IMG/VR virus record: IMGVR_UViG_3300009080_000013
Coordinates: 1-60,547 of that record
Source of the DNA: a virus
Strand: one strand, 5' to 3'
DNA: 60,547 bases
The notes below the pieces were generated by a model. That model was not told the origin of the DNA and made no database searches. It saw only the letters and a list, made by a program, of their open reading frames with translations. The number at the start of each line of letters is the position of its first letter. Positions within the stretch are counted from its first letter, which is position 1. Shown piece by piece: positions 52,954 through 59,880 of the stretch. A program made the position numbers and the translations under genes.

Positions 52954-53154
52954 ATGAATTTAACAGATCAATTTAAATATGTAAATAAAATAGTGATGAG
53001 CTGTAAAACTAAAGAACAAAAAAACAGCGCTCACAAATGGGCATGGGAATGGTCAAAAAGAACCAAATCTATTTTTCCAAATACCGTTCATAGTCACACT
53101 GACCTTTTTTTAGATGTAGTCAGTACTTGGCATATGATAAATAAAAAAATATAA
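52954..53154 (+). CDS. Small hypothetical protein
   Basis: 66 residues, helical and basic, with several Trp and His (HKWAWEWSKR, HSHTDLFLDV). No family recognised. One base after the previous stop. Confidence 0.5.
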   Translation: MNLTDQFKYVNKIVMSCKTKEQKNSAHKWAWEWSKRTKSIFPNTVHSHTDLFLDVVSTWHMINKKI

Positions 53155-53157
53155 AAT

Positions 53158-53316
53158 ATGAAAAATAAAATTTTTAAAAAATTTGATATATCACATAGAG
53201 GATATGAGATCATTAAAGAAAATAATTGTTATGTAGCAATTATTGGACCTCTTAAATTAAGAGCTATGGAAATAGAAGACTTAAAAAAGAAGATAGACAA
53301 AATTAAAGATTTTTAA
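53158..53316 (+). CDS. Small hypothetical protein
   Basis: 52 residues (MKNKIFKKFDISHRGYEIIK ...). Lys-rich with a short strand-helix end (IGPLKLRAMEIEDLKKKI). No family recognised. Starts three bases after the preceding stop with an A-rich leader. Confidence 0.45.
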   Translation: MKNKIFKKFDISHRGYEIIKENNCYVAIIGPLKLRAMEIEDLKKKIDKIKDF

Positions 53317-53343
53317 ATTTAAATTCAGACGATACTAGTAAAT

Positions 53344-53475
53344 ATGAAATTATTAAAAAAGTTTATTAAATTAGCTATATTATTTTTTGAAAAGACTTAT
53401 GAAATGGATACCCTTGCATACAGGAAAAGGGAATGGGATTGGATGAATAATATAGATCAAAATAAAAATGAGTAG
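53344..53475 (+). CDS. Small hypothetical protein
   Basis: 43 residues (MKLLKKFIKLAILFFEKTYE ...). Amphipathic, basic N-terminus that may associate with membrane. Ends in an ATGAGTAG overlap with the next start. No family recognised. Confidence 0.45.
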   Translation: MKLLKKFIKLAILFFEKTYEMDTLAYRKREWDWMNNIDQNKNE

Positions 53476-53653
53476 AATAGAAGATTTAGTATACAGTGCT
53501 TATGATTTAAATAAACACAAAGAATTATTTAACAATGTTTCATTAATTAGAATTGAAAAACCTAATATGTTACTGTTGGATATCTATGAACTAGCATACC
53601 AAAGAACCATTAAAAAAAATGATTTTAGTTACCAAAATGCTAAAAATAAATAA
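53468..53653 (+). CDS. Small hypothetical protein
   Basis: 61 residues, helical (SRIEDLVYSAYDLNKHKELF, LLLDIYELAYQRTIKKND). No family recognised. Overlaps both neighbours. Confidence 0.45.
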   Translation: MSRIEDLVYSAYDLNKHKELFNNVSLIRIEKPNMLLLDIYELAYQRTIKKNDFSYQNAKNK

Positions 53654-53894
53654 GCGTAACAATATGTTACTTAGAAATACAATATTCACCGCATTTATAA
53701 TTATATTGTTTAGTTGTAAAACTAAAGATAGTATGTGTGATTCATATTCTGTAATTCAATTTATAGAGCGAGATACTATTTGTATAGAATCTCAACACGT
53801 TCATATTGAAGAAGAACATATTTGTTCTTACTTTAATGACATTGAAACTATTATTGTTGATACGTTTGAGATTAAAATACCAAAACAAAGATGA
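53637..53894 (+). CDS. Small lipoprotein
   Basis: 85 residues from the ATG at 53637; an ATG at 53664 would give a shorter signal. Basic n-region, hydrophobic core and lipobox LRNTIFTAFIIILFSC|KTKD. Four more Cys in a short acidic ectodomain. Small lipoproteins followed by a membrane protein can be an outer-membrane spanin or an exclusion protein; neither can be shown. ATGA overlap with the next gene. Confidence 0.5.
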   Translation: MLKINKRNNMLLRNTIFTAFIIILFSCKTKDSMCDSYSVIQFIERDTICIESQHVHIEEEHICSYFNDIETIIVDTFEIKIPKQR

Positions 53895-54193
53895 GTCTTA
53901 AAAAAATACAAAAAGAGTTTAGACAAACTAGTAGTAAGGAGTTAATTTCAGCTGTAGTTGACAACTTTTTATTTGGACTACTTGGGGCAGTTTTAGTAGT
54001 GTTTATAGCAGAGCGAGTAGACATTTTAGTATTATTAGGTTACATGGTCTATTACTTTTTTCTAGGGCGAGTTGTTAACCGACCCAAGTATGTAACAAGT
54101 TTAGGAAAGTTCATAGTGTTTCCGGTACCAACTGCACTTGGTGCATTTATGGGATATAAGTTGGCTTTTTTATTAACACAATTAATGCAATGA
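53891..54193 (+). CDS. Small membrane protein (holin-like topology)
   Basis: 100 residues with about three hydrophobic segments (FLFGLLGAVLVVFIAERV; ILVLLGYMVYYFFLG; PVPTALGAFMGYKLAFLLTQ) after a charged N-terminus. The size and topology would suit a holin, but nothing specific is visible. It sits next to a small lipoprotein, which would suit a lysis module. Overlaps the next gene by four bases. Confidence 0.5.
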   Translation: MSLKKIQKEFRQTSSKELISAVVDNFLFGLLGAVLVVFIAERVDILVLLGYMVYYFFLGRVVNRPKYVTSLGKFIVFPVPTALGAFMGYKLAFLLTQLMQ

Positions 54194-54690
54194 TTAAAGA
54201 TTTTTGCCCAGCACTAAGTCCTATACAAATGCTTAAAGAAGGTGTTTTTGGAGGTTCTTATTTTGGTATAGAGGCTCTAGAAGGGGACAGCGACTATTCT
54301 ACTCTATTTAAGAGAGCCTTGCCGGATGTGCCTATAGATTTATACCTAAATAAAACCTATATTACTAAACTTAATAAATTCAAGGTTAAAAGCGGAACTT
54401 CATATGAATATTGGAGAGAAATGAAATGGATACACGATGATGACCCGTATGGCTGGTTTGAATGGTATATAAAATATTACAACGGAAGGCGTCACCCAGA
54501 CGACAGTAGGCAAATAAAGAGGTGGAATGATTTTTGTGGAGAAAACGGCAGGTGGAGAAGAAGAATATATAAAATGATACACCAAACCGGCGATTGGGAT
54601 ATATCTCCTAGAATACAACAAAGTCTATTACATTGGGGTTATTTAGTTAACAGCAAAGACTTTCAACAATACAAAGAAAAATATGATTAA
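54190..54690 (+). CDS. Conserved phage hypothetical protein
   Basis: 166 residues. MLKEGVFGGSYFG, WIHDDDPYGWFEWYIKYYNG, RRHPDDSRQIKRWNDFCGEN and a terminal SPRIQQSLLHWGYLV form a recognisable conserved protein found in phages and bacteria (DP.GWF.WY..YY.GRR..DD.RQI.RW). I know of no assigned function. Aromatic- and Arg-rich, likely a nucleic acid or sugar binder. Overlaps the next gene by eight bases. Confidence 0.6.
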   Translation: MIKDFCPALSPIQMLKEGVFGGSYFGIEALEGDSDYSTLFKRALPDVPIDLYLNKTYITKLNKFKVKSGTSYEYWREMKWIHDDDPYGWFEWYIKYYNGRRHPDDSRQIKRWNDFCGENGRWRRRIYKMIHQTGDWDISPRIQQSLLHWGYLVNSKDFQQYKEKYD

Positions 54691-54874
54691 TTTAATAAAA
54701 AGGCTATTTAGATCCAAGTCACTTCGAGAAAAACTAGATGAAAAGTACAAGAAAACTCTTCATGAAGCGTTTACGCTTTCGAAAGTAAACAGAACGGCCA
54801 GCGATGCAAAATACGCAGAGGCACTTCGTATAGCAGATCAAATAGAAGCGTTAACTGGAGCTGAGGCAGAATAA
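54683..54874 (+). CDS. Lacal_2735-like small protein
   Basis: 63 residues: MINLIKRLFRSKSLREKLDE, KYKKTLHEAFTLSKVNRTAS and DAKYAEALRIADQIE. This matches the short helical Flavobacteriia family called Lacal_2735 (F.KK....KL..KY..LL.EA..LSK.NR..SD.K.AEA), of unknown function. It points to a flavobacterial gene pool. Last gene before the GC-richer region. Confidence 0.65.
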   Translation: MINLIKRLFRSKSLREKLDEKYKKTLHEAFTLSKVNRTASDAKYAEALRIADQIEALTGAEAE

Positions 54875-55084
54875 AGCCGGTTTTGCGCGATTCAGATTGT
54901 CATTTTTGGGTTTTCTACAGCGGGGTTTAGGGTATACCTCGGTACTATTGATATGACTACTCTCTGAATCCACACGCGCCTTGCGCCGAAAAAAAATTTC
55001 TCATTGCACATTTTTGACTTATTAGGGTTAACTCCCTGAGTATTTTTAGTATTATATCTGTATAATCATTAAAATTTAAAAAAG
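54875..55084. other. GC-richer intergenic region with inverted repeat
   Basis: 210 bases without a gene. It holds GCGCGATTCAGA (54885-54896) and TCTGAATC with CGCGC (54963-54979), an 8-base perfect inverted repeat extended by GC-rich ends, separated by about 66 bases. A structured RNA or operator is possible. Its 3' end (55045-55070) carries a promoter-like TTATATCTGTATAAT. Confidence 0.4.
55045..55070 (+). promoter_or_regulatory. Putative early promoter
   Basis: AGTATTATATCTGTATAATC, 15-40 bases before the ATG at 55085. It is similar to the TTATATTTATAGTATAAC module found five times further right. Confidence 0.4.
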
Positions 55085-55492
55085 ATGAAAGAAGTACTAC
55101 AGCAGTTAATGCAAAAAGAAACAGAATTGACACAACAGTTAGAAGAACTAAGAGGAGCCCGTATAACTATTGAAAGGGTACTGGGACCAGCAGCCAGTCA
55201 GGTAACAATAAAACCCACAACAGGGGAAAACTCCGTAATCACAGAGCAGGCTATACAGAGGCCGGTTACAAAAGACCCAAACCTAAATGCAGCTTTTGAC
55301 TCTATCATACCTGTGTTACAAGCTAGTGCTGGAACCGGGTGTACCTTTAAACAGATACATAATCGTACCCAACCTATTAGAGAGTCTATAAAGCAATATA
55401 AACAAATAACTATACTGAATTACCTAAGTTCTCTTAGAACAAACGGGTTTATCCGTAAGAGTGGTAAAAAATACTTTATTAATAGAGACTAA
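55085..55492 (+). CDS. Putative winged-helix DNA-binding protein
   Basis: 135 residues. N-terminal coiled coil (LMQKETELTQQLEELRGARI), a Thr/Pro linker, then a C-terminal ~70-residue unit (IIPVLQASAGTGCTFKQIHN ... TILNYLSSLRTNGFIRKSGK) with the helix-turn-helix plus wing order of winged-helix domains. A regulator or early DNA-binding protein is likely. Codons are visibly GC-richer than in the virion genes (CCC, GGG, CTG used). Confidence 0.55.
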   Translation: MKEVLQQLMQKETELTQQLEELRGARITIERVLGPAASQVTIKPTTGENSVITEQAIQRPVTKDPNLNAAFDSIIPVLQASAGTGCTFKQIHNRTQPIRESIKQYKQITILNYLSSLRTNGFIRKSGKKYFINRD

Positions 55493-55493
55493 C

Positions 55494-55817
55494 ATGATTG
55501 AAGCAATAGCAGACATAACGCAGAGATCAAAAGGAAACCCGGGTGCAATGAAGTGCCTGATTGAAATGATAAGCAGACCGCCAGAGGAGCTAATAGGTTC
55601 TATAAAGATAATCCAAACACTTGACCATTTAGATATCACAGGGAGCGACATATATGTTTTCTGGAATGATCTAGCCGGCAAAGACTGGGAAATAATGGAA
55701 TATCTAGCTGGATATGTACCAGGCAAAACCTTAAAAGAAGCATGCAGTAGACAGGATTACAGTGGCAGGGAACTGGTAAAAGAGTGGTTGCAAAAACCCA
55801 AGACAACAAAAACTTAA
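55494..55817 (+). CDS. Conserved phage hypothetical protein
   Basis: 107 residues from the ATG at 55494, one base after the previous stop; an ATG at 55461 would lie inside that gene. RSKGNPGAMKCLIEMI, LDITGSDIYVFWNDLAGKDW and EACSRQDYSGRELVKEWL form a conserved phrase I recall from other phage genomes (KGNPGA ... GSDIY.L.ND...D ... ACSRQDYSGR). Function unknown. GC-richer codon use. Confidence 0.6.
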   Translation: MIEAIADITQRSKGNPGAMKCLIEMISRPPEELIGSIKIIQTLDHLDITGSDIYVFWNDLAGKDWEIMEYLAGYVPGKTLKEACSRQDYSGRELVKEWLQKPKTTKT

Positions 55818-55834
55818 AACTTAAATAATTAATT

Positions 55835-56365
55835 ATGGAAACATACCAGCAAGAAGAAATAGCCCAAATCTTAATAGAACAGTACCAAACCCCAGAGGAG
55901 AGGGAAAGACTGTTTAGCCTAGCCTTTGAAGTGAAATGTAATAGTCCAGAATATACCCGATTGGAATGTTTAGAAACAGCCAGTTTAAATATAAGTAATA
56001 ATGACCTAATAGACGGGCAGGATCCAGAGTATACCAGATTCTATGCCATAGAATGTGATCATGGTTATTTCCGGTTTTTTGTACTGTTAAACCCGGAAGG
56101 CCAAGTTTGGCCAGGGACCCAGGTAGTAGAATGGTACCCAAGAGGTGGAATGGACCCGGCTGGCAGAGAAATATGGGATAATCAAAGGTTTATTCTAGAT
56201 TGCTTGGCAGCCCCTACTCAGGATATTGACCCAGAACGTAGGCGCCAAGTTGAATATACCCGGTTAGAACTTGGTGAGAACTGGCCTAGACTAGTAAAGA
56301 TACTCCTGGCGGCACGGGCAGAGGGCTGGCTGATACAAGAGTCGCGTGACCCTGAGACCACTTAG
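55835..56365 (+). CDS. Hypothetical protein
   Basis: 176 residues, acidic, Glu/Pro/Trp-rich (YAIECDHGYFRFFVLLNPEG, VVEWYPRGGMDPAGREIW). EYTRL occurs twice and EYTRF once, so a repeat of the phrase EYTR is visible. No family recognised. Its codon use is clearly more GC-rich than most of the window. Last gene before the long GC-rich gap. Confidence 0.55.
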   Translation: METYQQEEIAQILIEQYQTPEERERLFSLAFEVKCNSPEYTRLECLETASLNISNNDLIDGQDPEYTRFYAIECDHGYFRFFVLLNPEGQVWPGTQVVEWYPRGGMDPAGREIWDNQRFILDCLAAPTQDIDPERRRQVEYTRLELGENWPRLVKILLAARAEGWLIQESRDPETT

Positions 56366-57041
56366 AAATTTTCCCGTGTTTTTTCCCTGAGGAGATTTAC
56401 ATTTTTTTGGGCCAGGTGAATTCCTGGCTCGAGGGGGATAGTCTTAATTTATTTTACTCCATTTTTCCTATATAGTCTATATATACCTATCCAGGGCTAT
56501 ATACTACTAGACGCCCAGGGCCCCCTCGAGAGGCCCCCGAGACGCCCCAGGACAGGCTGGTCATGCTACCACGAGAGGCCCCCTCGAGGGGCAGTTATTT
56601 AGCTGTTATTCCGCTATATAGCTATAATACCTCTGTGTAGTTTATACTGGCTAGACGTGAAACAGCCTGTTTTAGCCGGTTATATCAGTACCTTTGTATT
56701 CTATAGAGTACCTATGTCTCAGCTGGTTGTGCGTTTAGCCGGTTATATCAGTACCTTTGTATCTAGTCTACTGGCAATAATCACCAGGGTTAGCCGAGGG
56801 GCTATTGGAAAAAGTAGCAGAAAGTGGGTTTTTTCCTGCAAATGGCTAAAGATCCTAGGGAGGTAAAGCTACTGTATTGCATGTCAACCAGTTACATAAT
56901 ATGATTTAATCCATATCCGGCACGTGTAACCTTTTTGTACCATTTAGCAACGGTAGTATAAACCCGTTTTACCGCCAGGTTCCAGAGTCAGATAGAGCAT
57001 ACTGCTGCATGGCTGACTGGGGTTGAGCGCGATTAAGGAAG
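56366..57041. other. Long GC-rich gap with palindromes and direct repeats
   Basis: About 680 bases with no convincing gene. Three CTCGAG sites (56428, 56525, 56583) sit in GC-rich surroundings, including the perfect 12-base palindrome CCCCTCGAGGGG at 56580-56591. A 29-base direct repeat follows (56671, 56734). The contrast with the AT-rich phage is striking. Possibilities are an origin, a structured RNA or acquired DNA; the sequence does not decide. Confidence 0.5.
56671..56762 (+). repeat. 29-base direct repeat, two copies
   Basis: Identical 29-base copies at 56671-56699 and 56734-56762 (beginning TTTAGCCGGTTATATC), 63 bases apart start to start. Both are followed by a similar CTA-containing sequence. 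Iteron-like spacing, but only two copies. Confidence 0.8.
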
Positions 57042-57092
57042 GTTAACTTTATTTTATAGACCCAGATAAAATGCTTATATTTATAGTATAAC
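57042..57092 (+). promoter_or_regulatory. Early promoter module, copy 1
   Basis: TTATATTTATAGTATAAC at 57075-57092, with a T-rich block (ACTTTATTTTATAG) upstream, 15 bases before the ATG at 57107. The TATATTTA core resembles the Bacteroidetes -7 box (TAnnTTTG). Confidence 0.6.
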
Positions 57093-57106
57093 AAAAAACA
57101 AAAATA

Positions 57107-57610
57107 ATGAATATAGGAACAATGGGTGCAGCAGCAATTTTAATGAGAAACAATACTAATATGATGAAGGGCGGAGGATCCGGACCTCAGGAACAGGATG
57201 ATAAACCTAAGGGTTTAGGAAAATTATTACTTATAGTAACTGTACTTGTAATTGGGGCTTGGTGTTTTCATGTTAAGCCAGCTTTCTGGTATGTAGAAGT
57301 GGAACAGCAAGTTGTTGCAAAGAAGATGCTACAGGAGGAGGGAAGCAAAGGCAAGGTATATAACTCTTGTTTTATTCAGGTTGAAACCGGTTATGTGGAA
57401 CAGGATAATCAATGGGTAAAACAAGATTCCTGTTTATGGATCCACTGTAGCCAGCAGAATTATTTAAATTACAATACTGGTCATGTGATTAAGCAGCAGA
57501 TAGTTAAACCTCATCTACAGGGTTGGAGTAGTGTAATGACCGGGATTGTACTTGTATTGGGTTTAATATGGACGTTCACGCTTGCTGCTATTATGGCCAA
57601 TAACCTTTAA
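57107..57610 (+). CDS. Membrane protein, two helices
   Basis: 167 residues. Gly/Met-rich N-terminus (MKGGGSGPQEQDDKPKG), transmembrane helix 1 (LLLIVTVLVIGAWCFHV), a ~90-residue soluble loop with three Cys, and helix 2 (MTGIVLVLGLIWTFTLAAIM). No family recognised. It has its own promoter module and terminator, so it is a single-gene early unit. Confidence 0.65.
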   Translation: MNIGTMGAAAILMRNNTNMMKGGGSGPQEQDDKPKGLGKLLLIVTVLVIGAWCFHVKPAFWYVEVEQQVVAKKMLQEEGSKGKVYNSCFIQVETGYVEQDNQWVKQDSCLWIHCSQQNYLNYNTGHVIKQQIVKPHLQGWSSVMTGIVLVLGLIWTFTLAAIMANNL

Positions 57611-57626
57611 CAGGAGAGACGGACAG

Positions 57627-57652
57627 AAAGCCGGCTTCTATGCCGGCTTTTT
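57627..57652 (+). terminator. Intrinsic terminator
   Basis: AAAGCCGGC (57627-57635) / GCCGGCTTT (57642-57650), 6-base loop, T-run to 57652. Strong GC stem. Confidence 0.9.
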
Positions 57653-57817
57653 GGGGGAAGGGGCTCTGTGTCTAGACGAGTGAAAAAATACCCTCTCCCA
57701 TGTAGCACTGACCCGCTTTAAAAAGGTTAGCTGTTAAATAAGTACAACAGGCCCGGTCTAGACTGTGTTGGTATCCAGAACAGAAGGGTAAACTTTATCA
57801 AGAATAATTACACAGAA
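57653..57817. other. Intergenic region without recognised gene
   Basis: 165 bases between a terminator and the next promoter module. GC-richer than the flanking genes; I see no gene or clear structure. Confidence 0.4.
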
Positions 57818-57857
57818 TTTTTATTTTATGTAATAAATAGTTATATTTACTTATAAC
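57818..57857 (+). promoter_or_regulatory. Early promoter module, copy 2
   Basis: TTTTTATTTTATG (57818-57830) and TTATATTTACTTATAAC (57841-57857), 23 bases start to start, preceded by ACACAGAA. 18 bases before the ATG at 57876. Confidence 0.6.
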
Positions 57858-57875
57858 AATTAAAACAAAATAATT

Positions 57876-58010
57876 ATGAACGCAAGAGCAAGAAAAAGAA
57901 ACAGCAGAATCGCTGTAATTGGAAAATCAGTATTAGTATTACAAGGTGTAGTATTGAGTTATGCTATAGGATTTATGGTATTTAAACTTATAGAAACTAT
58001 AGTTAGTTAA
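57876..58010 (+). CDS. Small single-helix membrane protein
   Basis: 44 residues. Basic N-terminus (MNARARKRNSRIAVIGK), then one hydrophobic helix (VLVLQGVVLSYAIGFMVFKL). A positive-inside single-pass peptide. Promoter module upstream, terminator downstream: a complete single-gene unit. No family recognised. Confidence 0.6.
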   Translation: MNARARKRNSRIAVIGKSVLVLQGVVLSYAIGFMVFKLIETIVS

Positions 58011-58035
58011 TAACCAAGAATTAATTAAGTTAACG

Positions 58036-58063
58036 AGAGGCCACCTAAACAGTTGGCCTTTTG
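58036..58063 (+). terminator. Intrinsic terminator, first copy of a duplicated cassette
   Basis: AGGCCA (58038-58043) / TGGCCT (58054-58059) followed by TTTTGTTT. It lies in a 59-base segment (58008-58066) that recurs at 58331-58389 with one mismatch. Confidence 0.75.
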
Positions 58064-58110
58064 TTTATTAACGAGGGAAGAAAACAATTTAATCAAAAAA
58101 AAGGAAGATT

Positions 58111-58311
58111 ATGAAAAATTTAAAATACGCAGAAAAAAGAATGGAATTTCTTAGATCTGAAATGGGAGAAATAAAAAGAGTATTTCAAAGCGAACAAGGT
58201 TTATTTATAGAACTTGAAAACGGAATGAATTTACAACTACACGATGAAGAAATAAACTACCAAGCTACAGAATATCTTGAAAGCGAGATAGAACAACTAA
58301 GAAGCGTTTAA
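58111..58311 (+). CDS. Small hypothetical protein
   Basis: 66 residues, helix-strand-strand-helix look (AEKRMEFLRSEMGEIKRVFQ, GLFIELENGMNLQLHDEEIN). Preceded by AAGGAAGA, one of the few Shine-Dalgarno-like sites. Followed by the second terminator cassette. No family recognised. Confidence 0.6.
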   Translation: MKNLKYAEKRMEFLRSEMGEIKRVFQSEQGLFIELENGMNLQLHDEEINYQATEYLESEIEQLRSV

Positions 58312-58330
58312 TTGTAGATAACGATTTGGA

Positions 58331-58389
58331 TAATAACCAAGAATTAATTAAGTTAACGAGAGGCCACTTAAACAGTTGGCCTTTTGTTT
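58331..58389 (+). repeat. Duplicated terminator cassette, second copy
   Basis: 59 bases matching 58008-58066 except one base in the hairpin loop side. Contains the terminator stem AGGCCA (58361-58366) / TGGCCT (58377-58382) and TTTTG. Each copy follows one small gene. Confidence 0.85.
58359..58386 (+). terminator. Intrinsic terminator, second copy
   Basis: Same 6-base stem and T-run as at 58036-58063, downstream of the 66-residue gene. Confidence 0.75.
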
Positions 58390-58405
58390 TAATAAATAAC
58401 TAGAG

Positions 58406-58534
58406 ATGAAAAAAGAATCTAAAAAACTGGAACGGGTAACACTTACCTTACAAGAATGGTGGCAGGCTACACGCCAGCAAGTGCAACGTAACCGTAAAAA
58501 ATATACCAGAAAAACCAAGCACCGGAACGGGTAA
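58406..58534 (+). CDS. Small basic peptide
   Basis: 42 residues (MKKESKKLERVTLTLQEWWQ ...), strongly basic C-terminus with many Arg/Lys. GC-richer than its neighbours. It starts shortly after the terminator and has no clear promoter, so expression is uncertain. Confidence 0.4.
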   Translation: MKKESKKLERVTLTLQEWWQATRQQVQRNRKKYTRKTKHRNG

Positions 58535-58570
58535 CCGGATAAAGGTATACTCGCTACATAAATATTTCCT

Positions 58571-58605
58571 ATTGTGTATAGTTATGATTATATTTATACT
58601 ATAAC
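58571..58605 (+). promoter_or_regulatory. Early promoter module, copy 3
   Basis: TTATATTTATACTATAAC at 58588-58605, 14 bases before the ATG at 58620. The upstream block differs (ATTGTGTATAGTTATGA) from the TTTTTATTTTATG of other copies. Confidence 0.55.
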
Positions 58606-58619
58606 AAATTAAAACTAAG

Positions 58620-58784
58620 ATGAGTATAATAGAACCACCAAAAACATTAGAAGATTTTGAAAAAGTATTAGAGTCTATCATAGAGTTACAAAACAATCCT
58701 TGGTTGGATGGTACTATGTCTGATAGTTTACTTGAAAAAGAATACCAAGTAAGAAAAAAGATTAAAGAACTAAAAACAAAATAA
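58620..58784 (+). CDS. Small acidic helical protein
   Basis: 54 residues (MSIIEPPKTLEDFEKVLESI ... EYQVRKKIKELKTK), mostly helix. No family recognised. First of four small genes behind promoter copy 3, two bases before the next. Confidence 0.55.
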   Translation: MSIIEPPKTLEDFEKVLESIIELQNNPWLDGTMSDSLLEKEYQVRKKIKELKTK

Positions 58785-58786
58785 AA

Positions 58787-58981
58787 ATGAAAAACATTTT
58801 AAAATACAAATTATCTATACTAGTACAAATAATCGCTTTATTCAGTCTTCCAGTAATTATATACGCAAAATGGATCGAACCTTACAGCCTTGAAAACAAC
58901 ATTTGGATAGGAATTAATGGGGCAGTATGGTTACACTTTTTAGACCGAGCACGAAATGGTCTACCATCGAAAAAAGTTTAG
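58787..58981 (+). CDS. Small membrane protein
   Basis: 64 residues, hydrophobic helix LSILVQIIALFSLPVIIYAK, then WIEPYSLENN and a second moderately hydrophobic part. No family recognised. Two bases before the next start. Confidence 0.55.
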   Translation: MKNILKYKLSILVQIIALFSLPVIIYAKWIEPYSLENNIWIGINGAVWLHFLDRARNGLPSKKV

Positions 58982-58983
58982 AA

Positions 58984-59136
58984 ATGAAAAAGCACGAAAT
59001 TCATATAAGTAGAAATAAAGTAAATCTCCATGGTATATGGGCTTGGCTTTTTATAGGTCTCGGTATACTAAAGTTTATTACATTAATACTATGGGCTATT
59101 TCAGCACTATTGAAAATGATAATATTATTTATTTAA
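58984..59136 (+). CDS. Small membrane protein
   Basis: 50 residues from the ATG at 58984, directly after the previous stop. Basic N-terminus (MKKHEIHISRNKVNLHG) and one or two helices (IWAWLFIGLGILKFITLILW; ALLKMIILFI). No family recognised. Confidence 0.5.
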   Translation: MKKHEIHISRNKVNLHGIWAWLFIGLGILKFITLILWAISALLKMIILFI

Positions 59137-59145
59137 AAAACAAAG

Positions 59146-59355
59146 ATGATGAATGAAGGATTATTAACAACAATTTTTATGTTGGCACTTGCTACAAGTG
59201 TTTATTTTTTAGGACATTTAATGTCATGGATGGTGTATAAGATTGCACCTCACAATTGTAGAATAGAATTTACAAAAGCACGTATATTAAGAACTAATTT
59301 AGTTATGACGTTTAGCATCTTATTATGGGGTATAGTATTTTATAATTTAATTTAA
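59146..59355 (+). CDS. Small membrane protein
   Basis: 69 residues, two transmembrane helices (TIFMLALATSVYFLGHLMSW; LVMTFSILLWGIVFYNLI). Two adjacent ATG (59146, 59149) could start it. AAAACAAAGATG leader as in its neighbours. Last of four genes before a terminator. Confidence 0.55.
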   Translation: MMNEGLLTTIFMLALATSVYFLGHLMSWMVYKIAPHNCRIEFTKARILRTNLVMTFSILLWGIVFYNLI

Positions 59356-59373
59356 AAAACAAAGAAGATGAGT

Positions 59374-59405
59374 ACCCGTTACAATTAAGATGTAACGGGT
59401 TTTTT
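59374..59405 (+). terminator. Intrinsic terminator over a six-codon open frame
   Basis: ACCCGTTACA (59374-59383) / TGTAACGGGT (59391-59400) perfect 10-base stem, then T-run to 59405. An ATG at 59369, with leader AAAACAAAGAAG as for real genes, reads MSTRYN and stops inside the stem. Confidence 0.9.
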
Positions 59406-59653
59406 AGGGTTTAATAAGTAGAAATGGATTAAGTAATAGTAATACCGCTGTTACCTCTGTGATGTATGGATTTAACAAATGGACACGTGCCAGAAATTGG
59501 ATTATATTATATAACACAACTTATTGATTATCAATATACTAAAAATACCTCCATGGTTTGTATGAAAATTCAGGTCTCATTATAAGTTTTTCCGTACACC
59601 GTGGATCTAAAGAATTGTTAAAGGTTATTTAAATCGAAACTTTTTACACAGAG
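59406..59653. other. Intergenic region without convincing gene
   Basis: About 250 bases between a terminator and the next promoter module. A 39-codon frame from 59467 is open but lacks a leader and reads unconvincingly. Nothing else recognised. Confidence 0.4.
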
Positions 59654-59694
59654 TTTTTATTTTATGTAATAAAGTATTATATTTATAGTATAAC
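59654..59694 (+). promoter_or_regulatory. Early promoter module, copy 4
   Basis: TTTTTATTTTATG (59654-59666) and TTATATTTATAGTATAAC (59677-59694), 23 bases start to start, preceded by ACACAGAG. 15 bases before the ATG at 59710. Confidence 0.65.
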
Positions 59695-59709
59695 AAAAAA
59701 CAAAAATAT

Positions 59710-59871
59710 ATGTATAGTTTAAAATGTAATTATTACGAAAAAGAATTCGACTCGCTCGATGAATTATTAAATAATATTCTTGAATCAGGAATGGACCCGA
59801 ACTACGAGGTAACTCGAAACGGAAATGGAACTGGCGAAACTGCGTGGGATTTAATTGGACCACAGGCTTAA
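59710..59871 (+). CDS. Small hypothetical protein
   Basis: 53 residues (MYSLKCNYYEKEFDSLDELL ... NGTGETAWDLIGPQA), acidic. It has the look of short conserved phage proteins with an F.S.DEL..I...GMDPN..V...G phrase. Function unknown. Shares an operon with the next gene, nine bases away. Confidence 0.6.
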   Translation: MYSLKCNYYEKEFDSLDELLNNILESGMDPNYEVTRNGNGTGETAWDLIGPQA

Positions 59872-59880
59872 ATTAAAAAA

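Noticed and set aside
56657-56866. 69-codon open frame containing AGYISTFV twice
   Set aside because: The repetition comes from the 29-base direct repeat. There is no leader or promoter, and the composition is unlike a real protein.
56366-57041. tRNA or CRISPR array in the GC-rich gap
   Set aside because: No cloverleaf with a GGTTCRANYCC T-loop was found. The two 29-base repeats with one 34-base spacer are too few for a CRISPR and no cas gene is present.
59467-59586. 39-codon open frame in the last intergenic region
   Set aside because: No leader or promoter at the right distance, and a sequence without protein-like pattern.
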